Shown here: positions 45,602 through 62,392 of the stretch, piece by piece
Layout: each line of letters starts with the position of its first letter
How positions within the stretch are numbered: the stretch's first letter is position 1
Source of the DNA: Centroberyx gerrardi
Lineage: Eukaryota; Chordata; Actinopteri; Beryciformes; Berycidae
Reading direction: 5' to 3'
Length of the DNA stretch: 64,000 nt
Assembly (NCBI RefSeq): GCF_048128805.1
Contig: NC_136004.1
Location: 22,151,284 to 22,215,283 of the forward strand
The notes under the pieces: model-generated
Seen by the model: only the letters and a program-made list of their open reading frames with translations
Databases searched by the model: none
What the model was told of the DNA's origin: nothing
Position numbers and translations under genes: made by a program

Positions 45602-48257
45602 ATGGAGGACTCGATCGAGGTGATTCTCCAAGACCAAGGCAAGGTGTTTCCTCACAGCAGAGACCATCCCGTCCTGACTGCCTCCACCGGGGCTCTGCTC
45701 ACTGGCCTCTATGGGCTGTGGAGCCTCTTTGCCATGCCGGGCTTTCGCAGAATCCCTGGAAGCCTCAAGGTACTTTAAATTTACCCTTTCCACTTTTATC
45801 TGACTGCTTTGCTCCTCTTGCATACTTCCAAATACTAAATACTGCATGTGTGAAATCAAATCAAAAAAGCCGAGCCAGAACATAACTTACACAGTAACAA
45901 TACTCGGCTTGTTTTGGAGCGTAGTGCTCTGGGCTAGCGACAAATGTGGGAAAAGGAGAAAGCGGTAAGTCTACAATAATGATTATTTTATTAAGAAAGC
46001 ACTGTGCTTGATGCTATTTTCATGGCTTTATAATCTGAAGTGCATCCAGTGCCAAGATCCATTGATGTTGCATAATGGATCATTGCACTACTTTTCTTCA
46101 CCGTCAGTACAAGATGGAAAAGAAAACATCATGATCAGAAGCAGATGATCAGCGGCTGGGTAATAATGAAGCCATGTCATTTGTTGTTGCATGGAGAATT
46201 GGCATTTTTGGGGATTTGATATTATACCAATAAAAAGCACAGTTATACAAGCACAATGTTAATCTTCTTTGAAAAGAAAGGACAAAAATCGATTTATTTT
46301 TGTCCTGAATCTCTTACCTGTGTTTTATGGGGTCATGACATGATGCAGTATTTATCCAGCCAGCTGTCTGACTCAGAATAAATGTGTTATGCTGAATAAG
46401 TTTCCAATAACTGGAATCTTAAGTTGTCTTATCAAAGAGTCAGTCCACCCCAAACCGAGAGGGCAGAGGCTCTGCTGAATTTATCATTAAGAGAGAAATC
46501 GTGGAACAGTTTAAGTGAGACATTGCTGCTTTTTCTAATTATCATTTTGTTTTGCTTTTCTTGGCACTACAATGAAAAAAGTTCACCTGAAAGCTGAAGC
46601 AAATTTTCTGTGGAGCACAACCAGCTACTTTTCTCTTGATGATGAATCCTTGTTTCTTTGATTGCTGTTGTTTGGAGAGAGTGCTTAATATGCACAAATA
46701 TTGGACTGTCTAAGATCCTAATAATGTGAATTTTATTTTAGGCTGAATTTTCCTTTAGAGTTGAACTTTATAAAGATCTATCTACCATGGGAGGAATGTC
46801 AACAGGCGTATCCTTCCTTTCCAAACAGGTTTATCCTTCCTTCCCATGTTGCAGCTCCTATTTACTATCTTGATAGCAATGATGTTATAATAATACAGTG
46901 TTATTGTATTACCTATCACATATATTGACCTGTTTCCTCACTGTGGCCCAGGTTCCTTATTTACCCTCCAGCAAAGATCAGACTCTGAACATTATGAAGC
47001 TGCTGGATGGACGGAGAGGCCGCTTAGCAGATCTGGGCTCAGGAGATGGAAGACTGGTTAGTGGGCTGCACTTTATTTAACTGGTGTGTCTGTCTTAAAA
47101 ACATTGTGTGGATACTATGGATGGGACGATATATCTCACAATACGATTCGATACGCGATATGGGTTCACGAATCGATACAACCACGATACGATGTAATAA
47201 ATAAAAGTTCAATGTCAACAAAGTCTGACTGTGCAGAATTATGTTTATTTCTGAGCCACAAATCTTTCTAGCAATGGCATTGGTTTGCTAGAATGTAAAC
47301 AACAATTTAAAAATGTCATTACAAAGTGCAAATAATATAATTTCAATGGAGAGCTTGTGAAATTGTGGGCAGGCCATCGTATTTGTGATTCATTTTTCTG
47401 CCCCGCAATACGTTTTGTCATGTTTTTGTATTACGATATATTGAATTTCGATAATATCGTCCCATCCCCAGTGGATACATGTCCAAGTCTAAACTGGAGG
47501 GCAGTCCGACTGCATAGTTTGAATCCCAGTTGGAGTTAAAATGTGAGAGTGAGTTTAACTGTGATTGTGTTGTGTGTATTATTGTTATTCTTAGTAGGTT
47601 TCATATAGCTGTATTGTACATCATCAGGTGTTTGCGGCCTCTTCTGCTGGTTTCCAGTGCACTGGCTTTGAGATCAACTCCATGCTGCTGGCCTATGCCA
47701 GGGGCAAGGCCCGCTGGACAGGGGTTCCCTCCAGCCGGGCAGCCTTTGTTAAAACTGACTTCTGGAAGGTATGGCCATGACTTTGAAATTATTGCTTTCT
47801 TTAAGAGCAATCAAGGTTTTTGCTTGACCATTTTGTGCCTTTCTTTTCTCATAGACTGATTTGTCAGCGTACAACAATGTGACGGCTTTTCTTGCTCCAG
47901 GAGTGGTGAGTTTCCCTCCCATGCAGAAATATTTATTTTCCTTGATACGGATGCTGCTTTCTAAGTTATATAGGAAGAAATTGACCCTGTGTCTTAGCTA
48001 TATGAATGTATTTGGTTAGATAGCATTTGATTGGTCGGTGACTGATGCAGCCTTTTCTGATTGGTCAACAGATGGAGGTGCTGGGTGAGAAGCTGCTGAA
48101 AGAGCTTCCTGATGATGCGCGTGTCGTCGCCTGCCGCTTCCCCTTCCCCCACTGGCCGCACCAATCGTCTGTCGGCTCTGGTCTGGACCAGACCTGGGCC
48201 TACGACATCAGCACTGTACGCTCAAGCCTGGGAAATGTAAAGATCACAGAAGCATAA
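45602..48257 (+). CDS. antkmt: FAM173-family mitochondrial protein-lysine methyltransferase (ANTKMT-like)
   Basis: Exons 45602-45769, 46952-47056, 47628-47768, 47855-47905, 48072-48257 give 216 aa. All junctions are GT..AG and in phase. N-terminal hydrophobic segment LLTGLYGLWSLFAM, then PGFRRIPGSLK|VPYLPSS; SAM-binding motif I LADLGSGDGRL; acidic loop GFEINSMLLAYARGKARW; TDFWK; FLAPGV; DDARVVACRFPFPHW; WAYDIST. The family has two mitochondrial paralogues: ANTKMT (FAM173A) methylates adenine nucleotide translocase, and ATPSCKMT (FAM173B) methylates ATP synthase subunit c. PGFRR, VPYLP and FLAPGV resemble ANTKMT, whereas DDARVVACRFPFPHW resembles ATPSCKMT. I favour ANTKMT moderately, while family membership is secure. 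An acceptor-like CGACAG just before the ATG suggests an upstream noncoding exon. Confidence 0.9.
45770..46951 (+). other. antkmt: Methyltransferase gene intron 1
   Basis: A 1.2-kb AT-rich intron with no exon or repeat recognised. Confidence 0.75.
47116..47470. mobile_element. hAT-type MITE (family A, copy 2) in methyltransferase intron 2
   Basis: 355 bp bounded by a perfect 8-bp direct repeat GTGGATAC (47108-47115 and 47471-47478). The termini TATGGATGGGACGATATAT and ATATCGTCCCATCCCCA are inverted. Same family as 18331-18713 in opposite orientation. No ORF. Confidence 0.92.
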
Positions 48258-48945
48258 CAAGTCACATCTCTGGGTTATTTTGTTCCCCAGCTCCATCATC
48301 CTCAACTGCACTAACACCCTCAGGACACTTTTCTGATTTCTCTTACCAGATCAGAACAAAATTGTGAAGCTGGAACTCAAACTAACCTGGATATAGCCAT
48401 ATTCAGTGCATATTTTTGCACTGGTAATTACCTTTTATAGTGGGGAAATTAGTGATGTGAGTAAATTGCACTGATCAGGAGAGATCTTGTCTTTTGATGT
48501 CTTTTGCTGCTGGGACTCCTTGAATGAGCAAGATGTTGGTATGATTTCAACATTACTCAGGCCCTGGAATATTTGCACTAATTCTTTGCACTGCCAATAT
48601 AGACTGAGCCTTTATCATTTCACTGATAATCTTTTTGTAAATACCATCATGCACTGCTAACCAGAATATGGCTGTGGCTGCCACTGAAACCAACAATGAG
48701 CAAGTCTGTCTGTGGCTCAAAAAATGTACTTCCCACTCTAATCAAACTGCTTAACACTAACTATCGACTTTTGTGCAATTAATTTTGATGTGACTGTAAA
48801 GTGACATGGATCCTTTGTCAAATATAATTAAGCTTATGTTAATGTTGGACACAACAGATAACAAACACTGAAACTCCATTTAGTTTGGAAATAGCTGGTA
48901 ACTGAAATATAAAGAAAAAATAAAAATATTTTCTGTTTGTAGTTG
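48258..48945 (+). other. antkmt: Methyltransferase gene 3' UTR with poly(A) signal
   Basis: About 690 bp after the stop with no repeat, ending at AATAAA (48919-48924). A TG/T-rich downstream element follows (48931-48960). Confidence 0.65.
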
Positions 48946-49829
48946 ATGGTTGTTTTTGCCACTATGCTACACATTGCTTTTAAATATTTTTGCTACAAAA
49001 CTCCACAGGTAGAACCTAAATTTGACATTTTGACTAATTCCTGACTTTCAGATTCTTTTTTTTGGTGTGTATCATGTTCATATCAGATCTTTTGTACACA
49101 TCAGTGTTTATGTTGTGCTGGGCTTCACGTGCAGCAGCCAGGTCACGTGTGCTTCTGGCAGCTGGTCAGGGAAGATGTAGGGGGAGAAGTCAGGAGATGC
49201 TGTAGCTCAGTCGCACCACATGCTGGGTATAATTATGGGTATAATTGGTCTTAACTGACACCCTCCCTCCCCTAATGGAAGTTGCCTTTGCACCCTGCGG
49301 TTGCTTCTATCTTCAGTCCTGAGTATGTGAAAACCTCAGCATGGTACTGTAGGCCTAAATCGCATACATAAATACATTAATTATGCTTAATATAAAATTT
49401 AAGCATGAAGCTCCTGATATAGCCACAGTCTTGAGTGCAAAACAGGATTATAGTGTTGAATATGGAATACAACATCTCCACCTGATGGTGCTAGTGCTCC
49501 AAATTGAGATGTCTGCAAAAACACAGGGTGAAAGGTGTGAGCCTGAGTAGAATACACAATGTTTTTATCCTCTGCATAGTGGATATTTCAACAGACTTCA
49601 TAAATTGCAAATAATATTGTGCCCCAAAATGTAAAAGGTGCATTCACCTGTCCATATTACTTGAATTGAAAGGGTAATAAGCTACAGAACGTGGCTAGTT
49701 GTCCATAAGACCTTATGCCTGCCATGATGGGATTGTGGTCACGATGAAGAAAGATGATGGCCACTGCTTGTTTGCTTGTTTGTCTGTTGTTGTTTTGTTG
49801 TTGTTATTATTGTAGTTGACGATGGTGAC

Positions 49830-49869
<40 letters not shown>

Positions 49870-50033
49870 AACATGGATAGAATCCGTAGGAATGGATATA
49901 ATATCATATTATATAGCATGGAATCCATAGGCTGATTTATGTAGCTCTGTTCGATCATGACTGTGTCATCATCAACACTAATGCACACTGAAGCGAGTCG
50001 ATATGCCGAACCTCAAGCTCCCATTTCACACCG
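48946..50033. other. Intergenic region upstream of plk2
   Basis: Two CACGTG E-boxes 18 bp apart (49126-49131, 49144-49149) and a (GAT)n tract (about 49825-49865). No gene or transposon recognised. Confidence 0.6.
49825..49865. repeat. (GAT)n microsatellite
   Basis: Roughly 13 GAT/ATG units about 0.2 kb upstream of the plk2 promoter. Confidence 0.9.
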
Positions 50034-50088
50034 TGACGTCAGAGAGAGGGTGGCAGACAAAGGGGTGGGGTGGGTGCCAGAGTATAAA
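50034..50088 (+). promoter_or_regulatory. plk2: plk2 core promoter: CRE and TATA box
   Basis: An exact CRE TGACGTCA (50034-50041) and TATAAA (50083-50088) lie 122 and 73 bp before the ATG. They place the transcription start near 50112-50118 and a short 5' UTR of about 40 bp. A focused TATA/CRE promoter fits the immediate-early behaviour known for mammalian PLK2. Confidence 0.75.
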
Positions 50089-50155
50089 GCCGCACAGACA
50101 GGCTCTCCAGGCTGCATTCTGAGTGCGGGACGAGAAGCCACAGTGTCGCCGCTCT

Positions 50156-55823
<5,668 letters not shown>

Positions 55824-56715
55824 ACCCACAGTAATGTGTCGTGGACAGTTCATATAGACAAACCCATTCATCTTGCTACTGCAGTGCTGCAGTGGAACCA
55901 GGAACTGGAAGGAACCGTGCGGAGGGACGGGTTTCGAGGACGGACCCATGCAAAGCAACGACTAGACTATCATTCCTACACCTTTTGCACCTTCATGACT
56001 CAGCACAGGTGCAGGTGAAAAAATAAATATATGGACAGACTCTATGGACAGGAGAATGAAAATGTGTGTAGCACAATGACGGTGGACGGAAAAGGGCTGA
56101 TTTGTATGTCGATCATGGGCGGAGAGAAAGGACCGGATGTGTTGGAGCGAGTGTGTAGGTACGAATGTGAACCCCATATGTTTGGGGCAGAGAGGGATGC
56201 TTGGAACGTAAAGAGAAACACTGGGCTGGCACCAGCTGACTTGTTTATAACATTGTTGATCTACTTGTCGTTTGTAGAGTTAATCCATAAAGGGCTGGTG
56301 CTCAGAATATAATAAGAGCTAGGCTGTGGAATATTGTACATGATGTATACTGTGTGCACAGCCAGCTCTGCAGTGCAGAGAGAGAGGCTGCTTACGTGTG
56401 TGGATGGGACGGGGTGGGGCTGCCGTGGGTGGGAGCAGGGGATAACATCACACCAACTTTAAAACTGTGATTCATTCTCTTTACTGACAGATGGACTCGG
56501 CCCACTGAGCTGGGAAAAGGTGGAATGAGGGAGTGAGAAGTGGGGGGGGGGGGGCAGGAGAGGAGGATGACATAAAAAAATACAGTACTACAGATCCACT
56601 AAGGATCCCTCCAGAGCCATTATCACCTGGGTAGAAAATGTCCTAAATAACTTATTGTGTACAAAGTGCAGTATTTATTTATTTAATAATAAAGAGCATT
56701 TTCTAAAAAAAAAAT
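55824..56715 (+). other. plk2: plk2 3' UTR
   Basis: About 890 bp from the stop to just beyond the poly(A) signal at 56688-56693. It contains a 13-G run (56542-56554) and an AU-rich element near its end. An earlier AATAAA occurs at 56021-56026 and could give a much shorter UTR. Confidence 0.7.
56673..56693 (+). promoter_or_regulatory. plk2: plk2 AU-rich instability element and poly(A) signal
   Basis: Three overlapping ATTTA pentamers (56673-56685) abut AATAAA (56688-56693). Such elements recruit mRNA-decay factors and are typical of rapidly turned-over inducible transcripts. Confidence 0.7.
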
Positions 56716-57327
56716 CTACACTTGAATAATTGTCCTTCTTATCAAATGCTTTTACCCTTTTAATATTCAAAGAGATGAAGAGCCTGTCTCCCCGAAGACA
56801 TCACTGCTTTGACAATAGCTTCTGCATTTAGATGTTGAACTCTGTACTTTTTCTGGGTGTACAGTAAGAATAACTGCCTGATGTTCACATTTTCCAGACC
56901 GCCACAATGCATTTCAACAGCTCCTATGGCAGCACTACACTACTACAAAGTAATTATATCCATTTCACACACAATAATTGGATAATTGGATGTTAATTAA
57001 TGTAAGAGGAAACGAGAGATGTCTGTAAAAGTCCTAAATCAGTTACACATTTGACTATAAGGCATGCAATGTGTTACGACTAAAACGTAATTTACACTAA
57101 TATCTATGGACTGGTCCAATTCAAAGCAGGTCTTTATCTTTGAGGAACTCTTCTGTTTGTCACAGGAAACATCCACTTAGCCTGAGATGGATAGAAGATA
57201 GAGGGCGTGTTTATATTGAAGTTGTTTATATTGTTGTCCAAGGCTCCTCCCTTGCTGAGGTTTCTTCCTCGGTGATAAATGGAAGATGGTAAAGATGACT
57301 GACTGAGCTATGTGACTGACCTTGTTG

Positions 57328-57365
<38 letters not shown>

Positions 57366-57417
57366 TGCTGGATGAGTCCCATCTTTTATATCACTCATTG
57401 TACATTCAATCGAAGGC

Positions 57418-58280
57418 CATGTCTCATCCTGTTCTTCACTGACATGTGGGGTGCCTCAGGGATCAATTCTTGGGCCTATTCTGTTTTCTCTGTTTATGCT
57501 TCACCTGGGGCACACATCATTGTTATGCAGATGATATGCAACTTTATATCTCTGTAAAATCCAATGAACACATGAAACATGAAAGTTGCTATCCTGCATA
57601 AATGCCTGGCTGGCTGCAACTGAGGACTGGATGGCCCTGAACTCTCTCCAACTGAACTCGGATAAAACTGAAGCTCGGTTAGTTATCGGCCCCCGACAAT
57701 AGAACATAATCAAACAGTGCCTCGGTCCTTTGAATCCCAACATCAAGTCATCTTTGATCATAATTTTAAATTTGACAAATGCGTAGCCTAAAGAAACTGA
57801 TGCAGTCCTGTTTTTTCCAACTGCGAAATATTGCTAAAGTACGCCATATGCTATCTTTCCAAGATCTGGAAAGACTAGTTCATGCTTTTATCTCCTCTCA
57901 TCTTGATTATTGTAATTCCTTGTTCACGTCTCAGTCAAGCCAACAGAGGCAGATTACAACTAGTCCAAAATGCAACTGTGAGACTACTGACAAGGACTCC
58001 ATGCAGAACTCACATTACACCAATACTGGCCTCACTGCATTGGCTACCAATTCATTTCCGAATTGATTTTAAGATTCTTTTGATTACCTATAAGGCATTC
58101 AAGTATTTTTTTTTCCTTTACTTCTATTTTCAGATTTTATTATTTGCCTTGCCGGTGTTTCTTTTATTTTAATTTTTGCTTTCATTCTGTTAAGTTTCTT
58201 TTATTGTTGCTGCTCCTTTTGTTCTGTGAAGCACTTCTTAACCCTGATTTTGAAAGGTGCTATTGCTTTACTTACTTAAC
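57418..58280 (+). mobile_element. 5'-truncated, disrupted L2-like LINE retrotransposon fragment
   Basis: Reverse-transcriptase pieces are readable across frameshifts and small deletions: [19 protein letters not shown], the catalytic YADD box ([11 protein letters not shown]), LNSDKTEA, then HAFISSHLDYCNSL, LQLVQNATVRLLTRT and HITPILASLHWLPIHFRIDF. These are the C-terminal blocks of L2/Rex-type LINEs of fish. The 3' end has the usual GTGAAGCACTT / TTGAAAGGTGCTAT wording. The coding sequence is non-functional. Confidence 0.85.
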
Positions 58281-59024
58281 ACACACATATTGTTTCGCAT
58301 GCACTCAAGGACACTGATCAACAGTTAGACTGACACACGGTCAGAAAGTCAGACAGGCAGTGTCAGACAGATAGAAAGAAAGACAAACAGACAAAATAAC
58401 AGACTCGGGCATGCCACGACATCATAATGTAACAATTGCATCAGAGCTTTGGAGACTGACTCTTTACAATAATTCTTAGAGATCCTTTTACCTTGAATGA
58501 CTGTCACCATGGAAACAAGCAACCGCTGACCAATTTAGTGAGAATCGGAAATCGATGAAGGCTGTGTAAAAGACATCTGACATGATCTCTCCTTTCTGAA
58601 TGTCTGCATCAGGAAAGACATAATCTTTTGTGATATTTAGACATACTCCACAGACTCCATTCAAGAGTTGATTGGCATTTGTAATACACTGCCGTCTTGT
58701 TATTCTCCAGATGAGTATTTGATCTGGCTGTGTGTCTAACATCTGTCCAATGTCAGAGCTTATGTAATGAGGGACGTTAAGCATGGGTGTTTGAGTCATC
58801 CCTTTAGATGTTCACTCAGAATATCTGTGCTCTTGGAGTTAAATAATGAATGCCTCATGCATAAACATACCCACACAGAAAGAAACAGAACAGGAAGTAG
58901 CCTACAAGAGGAAGGAGCAGGAATTATTCATGACACCACCTCCAGGTCTGAGTTCGTGCAGTTTGACAATAATGGCCTCCAGAGTGGATGCTTCTGTCAG
59001 ACACACAGAAATAGATTCCAAAGT

Positions 59025-59032
59025 TGACGTCA
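59025..59032. promoter_or_regulatory. Exact CRE octamer downstream of plk2
   Basis: TGACGTCA within TTGACGTCACGTT, the same 13-mer context as the CRE at 959-966. No gene adjoins it, so function is unknown. Confidence 0.3.
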
Positions 59033-60499
59033 CGTTTTCTGGCCTACATGGGCAATTTTACCCCTGGTCCTAACATCTAAACAGGACAGTGCAACATCAT
59101 CATCAGATGGAAGGTATTGTGTTGAACCAAACTGATAAAACCACCTCTCTTCAAGCAAGCAGGAGCAAAACCCGGCTCCATTGGAAGCTTTTGGGAACAA
59201 ATGCTAAGGTTATGAATCAGTGAGTGAAAGCAGTTCTCAGACCTGCCTTGGAAATCACCTTAATTTCTTAGCCTTCTGCTGTGGTTAAGTAAAACCTCAG
59301 GTCAGTTCAGGCCCTCCTCAGTGACTCAGCATATGATAGCAAACCAAGTCATTTAGTAAATTACTGTAAGGGTAACACATAGAGCAGCTAATAAGAAAAA
59401 CACGTTTACATAGCTAAAAAGCAGTCAGGGAGCAGCCTAGAGTCTGAGTTCAGCTGATGTTCTTAGTGTCACTGTTAGGCTAATTTTCTTTTTTTTCACT
59501 TTAGCACAGCTGGCGTTCAGTATCAACCACACAAAGCTGCTTCTCTGTTATTTCATATCACGTTGACGGTGGGAAAAGCCTTGTGAGTGCAGGCAGGCTT
59601 AGCTCTGGAATGAGTCTAAGCTGGAGTGACAAAGGGGATCTTTCTACCTCAGCTTCCATCATAAAGTTCTCTCCACAGGCAAAAGAGTGAGTCAGTGTGG
59701 CGTTAAAAGTTACAGTAGGCACATTCAGCACTAAAAAAGTACTCTTTGATATTTGCACACACTGGGATGCACTCGGGGGATTATAAGGCTTTTGCATACC
59801 AAATGTCAGTGCTCCTCCTCCTACTGTGTGGACAAAAACAGATGGAGAGGGAGCCAGGATGAGTATAACTCGGCTCGCTCTCTCTTTCTGCTGGAGCCTA
59901 CAATGTTATCATCGACCGCATGAGGAATGAGCAATGCACTGCAGTCAAACTTGCAAAGTTACCAGAACAAACTTAATGAAATAGTTATACCCAGTCAGTG
60001 TGTGTGTGTGTGTGTGTGTGCATGCAGGTATGTTTGTCTGCAACTGCAAGTGTGTGTGTTTGCTTCTATGCACATTTGATTTCCTCCCAGGTATTTCTCT
60101 ATAATGTTGAGAATGAGTCATTACATGGGAGGTGGTGGCCACTCTTTAAGCTCTCAATGGTGTGACGTTAACGCGCCCTCGTCTGATTCATGTAATTTCC
60201 TACAATCAAGTTTCTTAAAAGGTTTAAAGCAGTCTGTCTTCCTCGCTGAAAATAGAACCTTTCCCATGGCTACTAGCTGTTGGTTTATTCATGGAATATA
60301 CGGAAGTCCAGCCATTAGCCTATTTGTAACTCTGACTACTACCAACTCAGCAGGAAGGAGCAAAGAAGGCAAAAAGACAATGATGACACCTGAATTCAAT
60401 CCAAGCCCCTGCACCCGGAGAAATCTCAAAATCCAGAATACTGTATGTAATTTGTCTGTCACCATATGCCCCAGTGAACTCCCCATGAGTTGTGTGGAC

Positions 60500-60801
60500 C
60501 AGTGGTTCTCAAACGTTTTGGCCCATGACCCCTTAATACGAAGCGATGCCTACTTCACATCACAGGCTGCAGAGTGGTGAACCGTTTAACCAAAGAATGA
60601 AGAATGATGATCAAATGAGATCAGAGGAGGCCTAGAGGCTGAAAACTATTCAGTATTTCACAAAGAAAAAGCAAAAATTTGAGAAGAATCAGAAAATTGC
60701 AGAATTACATGTTTATTTTCTATCCCATAAATCATCTTGTGACCCCCTAAAATTATCTTGCGATCCCTTGGGGGGTCCCGACCCCAAATTGAGGACCACT
60801 T
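60500..60801. mobile_element. hAT element of Charlie-like type (non-autonomous)
   Basis: Starts CAGTGGTTCTCAAACGTTTT and ends TTGAGGACCACTT, with GGGGTCCCGACCCC near the right end. Both termini are characteristic of Charlie-type hAT elements. Flanks GTGTGGAC (60492-60499) and GTCTAGAC (60802-60809) agree at 6 of 8 positions. No ORF. Confidence 0.8.
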
Positions 60802-61564
60802 GTCTAGACTACCTACATGTGCAGTGTGGTACTTCTCTCTTGAAACATCCTTTGTAATTGTATTAGAAATCAAATATTGTAAAATGTCTGTGTTGCACTA
60901 TTTGTACTATTTGTTCTGTCCAATGAAGACACTGGCATGTAGCTTACACCTAAATGCAATCAATATACTTATATTTGCTTAAAGCTCAAAAAGTTATTGT
61001 TTAAATGTTTGTTCTTCATATTTTATTGAAGAAATAAAATGAACTTAATGGACGTGGGGGGAAACTCCCTCATGGTGTGTTGAATTGGAGTGACACTGAT
61101 GAACCGCTTCATGCAGTCTGTGTCACATTGTTGTTGGACTGTCGCAAAAGCTGTCATGTGCTTGTATGTGCATGTATATTTGAGCTGACTGACATGAGGG
61201 ATTGCTGCAACAGCTTTTTCTTTCAGCTTTAATAATAACAGACTGTCTTACATTTCCTCCAATACCAGCAGCACCCTCCTCTATGATGTCAATAGGGAAT
61301 GTGACTTCCTCGAAATGGAGTAATATCCTGCTGACTTCTTTAACGAAAACATCACATGGTTGTGTGTGGGCAGCTTTCTCCTGACAAATGGAGAAGATAA
61401 GGCTGAGGAGAAGAAAGGGGGAAAAAAAAATAAAAAAAATGCTGTGCTGCGGTCAAAGCTCCAAAACATTGGACTTTTGTTCTGTTGTCCTTGCCATTAC
61501 CCATGAGTGGAAAATGTCAGGGTGTTATGAGTATGATTATATAATGACCTCATCATATAGACAA

Positions 61565-61735
61565 ATGTTAGAGAAGCGAGCTTGTGACTGGAGGGTTGCC
61601 ACTTCAAATCCAGGCTAGGTGCTCTTGAGCAAGGCACTTGACCCGCAATCTAATGGAGCTCCCCAGTGGATGACAGTAAAAAACTGGTTGCACTGCGCAG
61701 CTCCCAGGTGTGAGTGTGTACAGTAGTTGAGGGTC
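61565..61735. repeat. tRNA-like SINE remnant
   Basis: B-box-like segment GGGTTGCCACTTCAAATCC followed by GCTCTTGAGCAAGGCACTTG. Related to the fragment at 3985-4110. It abuts the outer DNA transposon at 61735. Confidence 0.45.
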
Positions 61736-61891
61736 ACACTCTATTTGGATAGTCCAGTGTTGATACTCAACTTACTGTCAAGTGACTATGATGTGTCACT
61801 AAAAAGTTTATTGAGTTTCAAGTGATTGAAACTCATGATTATGTGAAAAGTAGTCCCTAGCCCAGATATTCAATATCTGGGCTAGGGTTAA

Positions 61892-62340
61892 AGGAATAGT
61901 TCACCCAAAAATGAAAATTCTGCCATCATCTACTCACCCTCATGCCAAATGAAACACAGGTGAAATTTGTTAGTCCATATAACACACAGGGAGGTTGCCA
62001 GCACAACAACAGCCTTCTCCAAAACAACTGAAGTCAATGGGGACCTGTTCTTTAGAGTTCCAAAACAAAAGCAGCCAAACAATCACACTGTGAATAGAAA
62101 GACCTATACACCATTATTTGTTGTAAATCAATCAGCTGTAGTTAAGATTTGCACTAAATTATGGTGTAAATATAGGTCTTTTTGGAACTCTGAAGAACTG
62201 GTCCCCACTGACTTCAGTTGTTTTGGAGAAGGCTGCTATGGAGTTGTGCTGTGTTATATGGACAAACTTCACCTGTGTTTCAACTGGCATGAGGGTGAGT
62301 AGATGATGACAGAATTTTCATTTTTGGGTGAACTATTCCT
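61892..62340. mobile_element. Long-hairpin MITE flanked by TTAA (nested)
   Basis: Termini AGGAATAGTTCACCCAAAAA and its complement. The arms stay complementary for about 150 bp with small indels. Flanked on both sides by TTAA (61888-61891 and 62341-62344), the target duplication typical of piggyBac-type insertion. This terminus (AGGAATAGTTCACCC) is abundant in fish genomes. No ORF. Confidence 0.85.
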
Positions 62341-62373
62341 TTAATCTTAGGGTTAATGTTAGAATTTGGATCA

Positions 62374-62392
62374 GGTTAGGGTTAGGGTTAGG
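62374..62392. repeat. Short interstitial TTAGGG-like stretch
   Basis: GGTTAGGGTTAGGGTTAGG, about three telomere-type units, inside the outer transposon. Confidence 0.7.

Noticed and set aside
58488..58799. A 103-codon - strand open frame downstream of plk2
   Set aside because: No family recognised, no splice context and no neighbouring exons. A length this size is expected by chance in 64 kb.
60104..60580. A 158-codon + strand open frame
   Set aside because: Its 3' part lies in the hAT element at 60500-60801 and the rest has no recognisable motif.
62374..62392. TTAGGG units as evidence of a telomere or chromosome fusion
   Set aside because: Only about three units, inside a transposon; far too short.
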